Shown here: in pieces, positions 7,472 through 14,100 of the stretch
Position numbering within the stretch: the stretch's first letter is position 1
Layout of the letters: the number at the start of each line of letters is the position of its first letter
NCBI GenBank assembly: GCA_033853925.1
Contig: JAWOLC010000055.1
Span: forward strand, 1-15,059
From: JANXPZ01 sp033853925
GTDB lineage: Bacteria > Eisenbacteria > RBG-16-71-46
Length of the DNA stretch: 15,059 bases
Reading direction: 5' to 3'
Position numbers and translations under genes: made by a program
The notes under the pieces: model-generated
The model's input: the letters and a program-made list of their open reading frames with translations, nothing else
Database searches by the model: none
What the model was told of the DNA's origin: nothing

Positions 7472-8370
7472 CTCGCCTCCCCGACCGCTCCGCCGCCGGG
7501 GCGGCGCGGACTCTTCGCCGCCGGTGGGGCCGCGTCGCAGAGGAACTCGACCGGCTGGTCGGCGAAGCGCCTGGCCATGACGCGCAGCGCCTCCGGGTTG
7601 TCGTCGATCAGGAGGAACCTCCGGCCGGTGCGGAGAGCGGCCTCGCCCGTCGTGCCGCTGCCCGCGAAGTAGTCCATGACGAGATCGCCGGGCCGCGACG
7701 AGGCCTGGAGGATGCGGGTGAGGATGCCGACGGGCTTCTGCGTCGGATAACCGGTCTTCTCGCGGCCGCTCGTCGGGACGATCGTGTGCCACCAGGTGTC
7801 GGTCGGGAGCTTGCCGCGCGCCGCCTTGGCCGGTCCGGCGAGCCCCGGCGCCAGGTAGGGGATGCGCTCGATCGCCTCCGGACAGAAGACGTGCCGCGCC
7901 GGGTCCTTGACGTAGACGAGGATGTTGTCGTGCTTCGCGGGCCAGCGGTCGCGCGGTCGGCCGCCGTAGTCGTAGGCCCAGATGATCTCGTTCAGGAAGC
8001 AGGTCCGTCCGAAGATCTCGTCCATGAGGACCTTGACGTAGTGCACTTCGCGATAGTCGAGATGGAGGTAGAAGGTGCCGTGCCGCGCCAGGCAGCGATG
8101 CCCCTCGCGCAGGCGAGGCTCGAGGAAGCCGAGGTAGTCGGCGTGGGTGTCGGACCAGGCGCTGGCGGCGGTCACGGTGCGCCGGTAGCGGTGGCCGCCG
8201 AAGCCGGCGTGCGGGCCGTCGGGACTCCGCCGGGCGGCGATCGTGCGTCGAATCCGGAGTTTGCCGGTGTTGAACGGCGGATCGATGTAGATCAGGTCCG
8301 CCGACTCGTCGGGCACGTGGCGGCGCAGGAAGTCGAGGTTGTCGGCGAGCACGACTCGATTGGGAGTCAT
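7468..8370 (-). CDS. DNA methyltransferase, beta class (N6-adenine or N4-cytosine), first gene of operon
   Basis: A 300-residue SAM-dependent DNA methyltransferase. Catalytic motif IV DPPF is near the N-terminus (30-33, followed by NTGK), and SAM-binding motif I FAGSGTT is near the C-terminus (235-241), preceded by TQKPVGIL. That order, IV then target-recognition region then I, defines the beta class; DPPF is compatible with N6-adenine or N4-cytosine methylation. No restriction endonuclease lies beside it, so it looks like an orphan enzyme. GTG 8373 and ATG 8370 are adjacent candidate starts; I prefer the ATG because the GGGGA upstream is then six bases away. Its stop overlaps the LolA-like start (ATGA). 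The pairing with a transport operon is unexpected. Confidence 0.92.
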   Translation of the reverse strand: MTPNRVVLADNLDFLRRHVPDESADLIYIDPPFNTGKLRIRRTIAARRSPDGPHAGFGGHRYRRTVTAASAWSDTHADYLGFLEPRLREGHRCLARHGTFYLHLDYREVHYVKVLMDEIFGRTCFLNEIIWAYDYGGRPRDRWPAKHDNILVYVKDPARHVFCPEAIERIPYLAPGLAGPAKAARGKLPTDTWWHTIVPTSGREKTGYPTQKPVGILTRILQASSRPGDLVMDYFAGSGTTGEAALRTGRRFLLIDDNPEALRVMARRFADQPVEFLCDAAPPAAKSPRRPGGGAVGEAR

Positions 8371-8420
8371 CACGCGTCCCCAGGGTGACGCCGGTACACG
8401 CGGCCCGATGCGCGAGGCAG

Positions 8421-8448
8421 GCTATCGCCCGGGCGTCGGGCCGGTCAA
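8421..8448 (-). promoter_or_regulatory. Candidate sigma-70-type promoter for the six-gene operon
   Basis: On the minus strand, TTGACC (8448-8443, five of six consensus) is followed after 16 bases by GATAGC (8426-8421, three of six); an overlapping TAGCCT at 18-base spacing is an alternative -10. Transcription would start near 8413, giving a leader of about 43 bases to the methyltransferase ATG. Assigned by eye. Confidence 0.35.
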
Positions 8449-8489
8449 TCGAGGCGAGGCGGGCGGGAGTCGGCGGGCCGATTTCGCGA

Positions 8490-8518
8490 TTGTCCGTCGG
8501 CTCGGCCGGGACTACCGT
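8490..8518 (+). promoter_or_regulatory. Candidate sigma-70-type promoter for the OmpA-family gene
   Basis: TTGTCC (8490-8495, four of six) lies 17 bases before TACCGT (8513-8518, three of six including the key T, A and last T). The predicted start near 8525 gives a leader of about 73 bases. It is back-to-back with the operon promoter in a 227-base divergent region. Assigned by eye. Confidence 0.3.
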
Positions 8519-8597
8519 GACCCGGGAGTCATCGGAAGCCGCGCCCGCGCACCGCATCCCAGCGTTCCTGTCCAACCCCATGCACAGGAGAGGGCAT

Positions 8598-10040
8598 ATG
8601 CGCAGACGAACGATGCTGGTTCTCACCATCGCGCTCGTCGGGACCGCCGCAGTGATGACGGCCCAGGCCCAGCCGATCAACCCGCACCTGTATGCGGGCC
8701 CCATGGGTGGCTACACCTTCTTCCGCGACGCTCTCGGATTGAAGGAGAACGTCTACGTCGGCGGCAAGCTGGGCTACCAATGGTTGCCGTGGCTCGCCGT
8801 CGAGGCCGTGGGTGGCTACACGCCCACTCACCCGGAGGCGTTCACCGAGACGGACATCAACTTCTGGCACACGTCGGGGAACCTCGTCCTCACGCCCTGG
8901 GTCGGCAGCCACGTGACGCCTTACGGCTTCGTGGGCGGCGGCTACAGCAGCCTCAAGGTCAAGGACGCCGAGAACGACCTGCACTTCGGCACGGGAGAAT
9001 TCGGCGCCGGCGTGCGCTTGTGGATGAACGACATGCTGGGGCTCTTCGTCGAGGGTCGCGGCATCGGCAGCATGCCCAGGGAGAAATGGTGGACGAGCGC
9101 CAAGCTGGACGAGGTCGTGGCGAACGCCCGGCTCACGCTGGCCTTCGGCGGCGCGCCCGCTGACGCGGATGGAGACGGAGTGCCCGATCGCCGGGACAAG
9201 TGCCCCAACACGCCGGCGGGCGCCACGGTGGACGCGAAAGGCTGCCCGATCGACAGCGACGGCGACGGGGTGTACGACGGTCTCGACAAATGCCCCAACA
9301 CGCCGAAGGGCGCGACCGTGGACGCGAGCGGCTGCCCGACCGACAGCGACGGCGACGGGGTGTACGACGGACTCGACAAGTGTCCCAACACGCCGAAGGG
9401 CGCGACCGTGGATGCGAGCGGCTGCCCGACCGACAGTGACGGGGATGGCGTGTACGACGGCCTCGACCAGTGCCCGAACACGGTCAAGGGATGTGTCGTG
9501 GACGAGAAGGGCTGCGCCAAGGACAGCGACGGCGACGGCGTGTGCGACGGCCTCGACAAGTGCCCGGGCACGGCTGCCGGCCTCAAGGTGGACGCCGACG
9601 GCTGCCCGATCGAGACGATCGAGCGCGAGACCGAGCTGCTCGACACCGGCATGATCCGGCTGGAGGACATCAACTTCGAGACCGGCAAGGCGGAGCTGTT
9701 GCCCGAGGCCTATCCGGCGCTCGACGTGGTGGGCCAGGTCCTCTCGAAGTGGCCCGATCTGCGCATCGAGGTGGGCGGCCACACCGACTCGCGCGGCTCG
9801 GCGGGGTTCAATCAGAGGCTGAGCGAGGCGCGTGGTCAGGCGGTGCTCGCCTACCTGACGGGCAAGTTCCCCGATCTCAAGGCCGAGCAGTTCACCGTGA
9901 AGGGCTACGGAGAAGGCTCGCCACTGGTACCCAACTCCAGCGATCTCAACATGGCGAAGAACCGCCGTGTCGAGTTCAAGGTCCTCAACAAGGAGACGCT
10001 CAAGAAGGAAGTGGAGCGCCGGAAGCTGCTGCAGAAGTAG
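8598..10040 (+). CDS. OmpA-family outer-membrane protein with thrombospondin type 3 repeats
   Basis: A 480-residue envelope protein tethering the outer membrane to peptidoglycan. The signal peptide is residues 1-24, cleaved after AQA. Residues about 28-188 are an OmpA-like N-terminal beta-barrel. Residues 189-338 are five 30-residue Asp-rich TSP3 calcium-binding repeats (DSDGDGVYDGLDKCPNTPKG type), each with paired cysteines. The OmpA C-terminal peptidoglycan-binding domain starts at about 355 (LEDINFETGKAELLP). GHTDSRGS gives Asp397 and NQRLSEAR gives Arg412, spaced exactly as the diaminopimelate-binding Asp and Arg of known OmpA domains, and NRRVEFKV closes the fold. A Lys/Glu-rich tail of about 15 residues follows. 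ATG 8598 is chosen for its AGGAG seven bases upstream and the signal peptide right after it; the open frame back to 8385 has no coding character. Confidence 0.96.
   Translation: MRRRTMLVLTIALVGTAAVMTAQAQPINPHLYAGPMGGYTFFRDALGLKENVYVGGKLGYQWLPWLAVEAVGGYTPTHPEAFTETDINFWHTSGNLVLTPWVGSHVTPYGFVGGGYSSLKVKDAENDLHFGTGEFGAGVRLWMNDMLGLFVEGRGIGSMPREKWWTSAKLDEVVANARLTLAFGGAPADADGDGVPDRRDKCPNTPAGATVDAKGCPIDSDGDGVYDGLDKCPNTPKGATVDASGCPTDSDGDGVYDGLDKCPNTPKGATVDASGCPTDSDGDGVYDGLDQCPNTVKGCVVDEKGCAKDSDGDGVCDGLDKCPGTAAGLKVDADGCPIETIERETELLDTGMIRLEDINFETGKAELLPEAYPALDVVGQVLSKWPDLRIEVGGHTDSRGSAGFNQRLSEARGQAVLAYLTGKFPDLKAEQFTVKGYGEGSPLVPNSSDLNMAKNRRVEFKVLNKETLKKEVERRKLLQK
9162..9611 (+). repeat. Five tandem 90-bp TSP3-encoding repeats
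   Basis: Units begin at 9162, 9252, 9342, 9432 and 9522 with an exact 90-base period. Units two and three differ at only four of 90 positions by my count, all silent, so their duplication or conversion is recent; the outer units are more diverged. They encode the Asp-rich calcium-binding linker between the barrel and the peptidoglycan-binding domain, and repeat number may vary between strains. Confidence 0.92.
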
Positions 10041-10057
10041 GCGCGGTCCACCGAGCG

Positions 10058-10089
10058 CGCTGCGGGCCGGGGTGTCCCGGCCCGCAGCG
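10058..10089 (+). terminator. Hairpin terminator after the OmpA-family gene
   Basis: A perfect 14-bp stem (CGCTGCGGGCCGGG with its complement) around a GTGT loop, starting 17 bases after the stop codon. It is followed by TCTCACTGTGG rather than a run of T, as is common in very GC-rich genomes. Confidence 0.75.
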
Positions 10090-10148
10090 TCTCACTGTGG
10101 TTCACCGCCCGACCGGCTAGGGCGACGAGCGGACGCGGCGTCGGCGAA

Positions 10149-10167
10149 GGCGAGCCCGAGGCTCGCC
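10149..10167. other. Short hairpin in the convergent spacer
   Basis: GGCGAGCC and GGCTCGCC form a perfect 8-bp stem around CGA. It lies about 125 bases past the stop of the leftward membrane-protein gene, just beyond the tandem duplication, so it could be that gene's terminator displaced by the duplication. Confidence 0.4.
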
Positions 10168-10171
10168 GCCC

Positions 10172-10307
10172 AGGGAGCGCCGAGGGCGGCCGGCTTTCCC
10201 GCGCGCCTGGCGCTGGCCCGCGATCAGAGCGAGCCGACCAGGGAGCGCTGAGGGCGGCCGGCTTCTCCGCGCGCCTGGCGCTGGCCTGCGATCAGGCTGA
10301 GCCGACC
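10172..10307. repeat. Two tandem 68-bp copies overlapping the end of the membrane-protein gene
   Basis: Copy one (10172-10239) and copy two (10240-10307) both begin AGGGAGCGC, share GAGGGCGGCCGGCTT and GCGCGCCTGGCGCTGGCC, and end GAGCCGACC, with a handful of substitutions. The last 16 bases of copy two are the stop and final codons of the leftward gene, so the repeat arose by duplicating that gene's 3' end plus its downstream flank. Confidence 0.85.
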
Positions 10308-10870
10308 TGCCGCTGCCTGGGGACCTCGAGCAGCTCGTTGCTCGCCCGGCGCCACATCGAGCGGCCGTCCGTCTGCACGATCCGCACAGTCTCGGCCACC
10401 GAGTGGAAGCCGAACAGGACGCCGCAGGCCGTGACGATGGCGGCCATCAGCTCGCCGCGGATGGCGGCCCCGGAGTACATCCAGGCCAGGATCACCGCCA
10501 GGACCACGCCCGCGTTGGCCAGGGTCGCGACGAGCCAGTCCCCGACGGGACGATAGCCCGGCAGGCCCTGCAGCCGGTGGACCCGCGTGAACCACTGCGG
10601 CCCGTTCGGTCCCTCGTAGAACTCCTCGATGTAGCTCCCCATCCAGCGCACCTGCTGCCGGCCGCGGAGCATGCCGTAGAAGCCGATCGCGATGGCGAAC
10701 ACGACCGGAATCATGAGGCTAGGGCTCTTGGCGTAGATGCCCCACGACATCATCACCCCGGCCGAGAGCGCCCCCGCGACCCAGCAGATCTGTGCCGTGC
10801 GCTCGACGTCGCGCCCGTGATTCATGAGTGCCGTGTATTCCAGCGTCGCGTGTTCCTGGACTGTCGGCAT
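10292..10870 (-). CDS. Multi-pass membrane protein of unknown function
   Basis: A 192-residue protein I do not recognise. Four hydrophobic segments stand out: about 28-46 (ICWVAGALSAGVMMSWGIYA), 51-70 (LMIPVVFAIAIGFYGML), 112-132 (LATLANAGVVLAVILAWMY-like) and 140-157 (AAIVTACGVLFGF). A soluble loop of about 40 residues between segments two and three carries conserved-looking aromatics (QVRWMGSYIEEFYEG, then GPQWFTRVHRLQGLPGYRP). The layout, two hairpins with short ends, suggests a small inner-membrane scaffold or sensor. ATG 10870 is supported by GGGGGGA seven bases upstream; an internal Met at residue 16 is a weaker alternative. It is divergent from the large AAA+ gene, with which it may share regulation. 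The 3' end lies inside a 68-bp tandem duplication. Confidence 0.8.
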   Translation of the reverse strand: MPTVQEHATLEYTALMNHGRDVERTAQICWVAGALSAGVMMSWGIYAKSPSLMIPVVFAIAIGFYGMLRGRQQVRWMGSYIEEFYEGPNGPQWFTRVHRLQGLPGYRPVGDWLVATLANAGVVLAVILAWMYSGAAIRGELMAAIVTACGVLFGFHSVAETVRIVQTDGRSMWRRASNELLEVPRQRQVGSA

Positions 10871-10898
10871 GGTCGTTCCCCCCTGTGATCACCCAGGC

Positions 10899-10914
10899 GG
10901 CGGTCAAGACCGCC
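10899..10914. promoter_or_regulatory. Inverted repeat, possible operator between divergent genes
   Basis: GGCGGTC and GACCGCC flank AA, a near-perfect 16-base dyad. It overlaps the predicted start site of the leftward membrane-protein gene, the position expected of a repressor site. The 2-base loop makes an RNA hairpin of the full stem unlikely. Confidence 0.35.
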
Positions 10915-10920
10915 TTCAGG

Positions 10921-10949
10921 GTTATCGGCCGACAGCCACTCCCAGTGAA
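10921..10949 (-). promoter_or_regulatory. Candidate sigma-70-type promoter for the membrane-protein gene
   Basis: Minus strand TTCACT (10949-10944, four of six) lies 17 bases before GATAAC (10926-10921, four of six). Transcription would start near 10914, giving a leader of about 44 bases. Assigned by eye. Confidence 0.4.
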
Positions 10950-10989
10950 GGGGCAAGGCTGGGGTGAGGGAATCGCGCGAAATCCGCTG

Positions 10990-11018
10990 CTGATCGAGAG
11001 ATGCGGGAGGAGTAGAAT
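10990..11018 (+). promoter_or_regulatory. Candidate sigma-70-type promoter for the AAA+ gene
   Basis: CTGATC (10990-10995, three of six) lies 17 bases before TAGAAT (11013-11018, five of six). TAGAAT is the best -10 match in this GC-rich region. The predicted start near 11025 gives a leader of about 109 bases. Assigned by eye. Confidence 0.4.
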
Positions 11019-11133
11019 CCGCTGGCCAAGCCGTGTCCCGAGCCACCATCTTGCGGCACAGCCGGTCGGCTGCGGGCTCCGCTCGCCCGGCGGCGCGACC
11101 GCCGCGGGCAGACCACCGCCACGAGGAACTCCT

Positions 11134-14100
11134 ATGGACCTCTTCTACCTGGGCATCGTCGTCGGCGCGGGGCTCGCCCTCATCGTCTTCGCCATCCTGG
11201 CGCGCCAGAGGGCGATGGACACGCCGGAACCGGCCCCGGATGTGGCTCCGCCGCCGCCTCGCAGGTACAAGGATCCCCTCGTGGAGCGGGTCTACGGTCT
11301 CCAGGCCCGCGTATTGAGCAGTCCGCTTCCTTCCATCCCCGAAGACCTCCTCCGCCTGCAGCCTTTCGTCGAGCTGATCGAGACCCTCGCGGCCCCCGCG
11401 GTGAGCAACGGCACGCTCACCGACTACTTCTACAGGGGTGAGGACCTGGTGATCGCCTGCGCCGCGATGGGGGCGCTGGCGCGACGACCGCGGGATCCGG
11501 GCATCGAGGAGCTTCTCCTCTCACAGACCAACAACTTCCATCCCTGGTGCCGCGACTTCAGACTTCGCGCGCTCGAGGCCTGGCGCGCCGACGACCCTCA
11601 GCTCGCGGGGCGCGTGCTGCTTCGGATCGACGAATCGTGGCACCACATGGCGCTCGGCCCGATCCTGGATGGCTTCCTCCGCCGGCGGGCCGCGGTCGCC
11701 CGGCCGTCGCTGGCGGGGCTGGACCGACCTCCGGGCTTCGACGAGAGCAATCTGCAGCGCATCCTGGCGAGCTGGGTCGACCCCACGATCGCCCAGCCGC
11801 TGCTGGCCGAGCTGCGAGGCTCGACCGCAACGCAGGGCGCGTCCCCCTCCGCGCCTCCGGCGGAGCCCGGACCCGCGGTCAGCATCGTGGACCTGCCCCC
11901 CGCTGGCGTCGGACGGGTGCTGCCGCCGCACGGCGTGCGCGCCGAGGGCCTGCTCTCGGTCCCCTCGGCGGACGTGCAGCTCGAGCACCTCGTCGCGGCG
12001 CTGAGCGGCTCACCGCGTCGTTCCGTGCTGATCGTGGGCGAGCCGGGCGTGGGCAAGACCTCGCTCGCCCGCCGGGCCGCGGCCCGACTGTCCGAGGAGG
12101 GGTGGACGATCTTCGAGGCCAGTGCCAGCCAGGTCAATGCGGGGATGTCCCTGGTCGGCTCCCTCGAGGAGCGTCTCCGCGCGATTCTCCAGTTCCTGGG
12201 CCCCCGCAAGCGAATCCTCTGGATCGTCCCCGACTTCCCCCAGCTCCTCTGGGCCGGGCGGCACCTGCAGAATCCCACCGGGGCGCTCGAGATGCTCGTG
12301 CCGGCGCTCGACTCGGGCCAGATCCTGATGCTCGGCGAGGCGCGGCCGCCGGCCCTCGAGCGCGTCCTGGTCGAGTGCCCCGAGGTCGAGCGCCTGTTCG
12401 AGATCGTCCGGCTCGAGCCGCCCTCGGATTCCGAGCTGGCCGCGATGCTCGACTGCTGGGCCACGGCCACGTCCCGGGAGCGCGGGATCGAGGTGCCCCG
12501 AGCGATCCTCGCCGAAGCCGTCGCGCTGGCGCGGCAGTACCTCCTGAGCCAGCCTCCGCCGGGGGGAGTGCTGCGCCTGCTGGGCGGGGCGCTGGCCCGG
12601 GTGGCACAGAAGCTGCCCGTGGAGGGCCAGCCACGCGGGTCGCTCGCCGTGGACGACCTGGTGGAAGCCCTGGCGCAGCAGACCGGCCTGCCGCTCGACA
12701 TCCTGGACGAGCGCTGCGCCCTGGACCTCGATGCCGTCCGGCGCCGCTTCGAGACGCGGGTGATCGGGCAGCCCGAGGCCATCCATTGCCTGGTGGATCG
12801 CCTGGTGCTGCTCAAGGCTGGGGTCACGGATCCCGCCCGGCCCACGGGGGTGTTCCTCTTCGTGGGCGGCAGCGGCACGGGGAAGACCGAGCTGGCCAGG
12901 ACGCTGGCCGAGTACCTCTTCGGCTCCGCCGAGCGCCTGATCCGCGTGGACATGAGCGAGCTGCAGGACTACCACGCGCTCGAGCGGCTGCTGGGCGATC
13001 CGCGCAACCTGCAGGCGAAGGGCAACTCGCTCGTGGAGAGGGTGCGCCGGCAGCCCTTCTCCGTCGTCCTGCTGGACGAGTTCGATCGGGCGTCCCCCTA
13101 CGTGTGGGACGTGTTCCTGCAGGTGTTCGACGCCGGGCGCCTAACCGACCGTCGCGGCGACACCGCCGACTTCCGTCACACCATCATCATCCTCACGTCC
13201 AACGTGGGCACCGCGTCCTCTGGACAGACTCGCCTCGGCCTGGTGGGGGGCGGCGAGGGCGTCGGCCCGACGGCGGTCAGGCGCGCGGTGGAGCGCGCCT
13301 TCCGGCCCGAGCTGCTCAACCGCCTCGATCAGGTGGTCGTCTTCCAGCCGCTCACCCGCGAGGTCATGCGGCAGATCCTCGACAAGGAGCTGGCCGACGC
13401 CTTCGCGCGGCGCGGCCTCCGCCGGCGCGACTGGGCGGTCGAGATGGAGGAGAGCGCGATCGAGCTGCTCGTCGAGCAGGGCTTCTCGCCCACGCTCGGC
13501 GCGCGCCCGCTCAAGCGCGCGCTGGAGCGGCTGCTCCTGACTCCGCTGGCCGCGGCCATCGTCAATCGCAGCGCTCCCGAGGGCGATCAGTTCCTCTTCG
13601 TGCGCGCCGACGGCGACTCGCTGGCCGTCGAGTTCGTGGACCCCGACGCGCCCGCGGCGGCCGCGATCGCGACCATGGAGGCGACGGCCGCGGCGGGGAA
13701 GGATCTGGCTTCCATCCTGTACGAGGCGCGCGGCAGCGCCGACGAGGTGGAGGTCCTGCGGCTCGCGCTCGCGGAGCTGCAGGAGCGCGTCCAGGCCGAG
13801 TCCTGGATCTTGACCAAGCAGGCGCTCCTGCTCGAGAGCGCGGCGCCGGGCTTCTGGGAGTGCCCGGACCGGTTCGAGCGCCTCGGGCGTGTCGAGTACA
13901 TGGACCGCGTCGAGAGCGGGCTGCGCTCGGCGGCCTCGTTGCTCGAGCGGCTGCGCCGGGGCTCGAGCACGCCGCGGAGCGCCTACCCGCGCGAGATGGT
14001 GAAACGCCTGGCCCAGCAGCTCTACCTCGTGCGCGCCGCGCAGGCGGAGGCTCTCGAGACGGGGCCGCGGGACGCGTTCCTCTGCGTGGAGCCCTCTCGC

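Noticed and set aside
7472..8704. N-terminal extension of the LolA-like protein
   Set aside because: It runs through the methyltransferase gene in another phase; the ATG at 7471 has GGAGG and begins a signal peptide.
9162..9611. CRISPR-like periodic repeat
   Set aside because: The 90-base period is in frame and encodes TSP3 units with no unique spacers.
10828..11133. N-terminal extension of the AAA+ protein
   Set aside because: It is partly antisense to the divergent membrane-protein gene and covers the promoter region; ATG 11134 has a ribosome site and starts the membrane helix.
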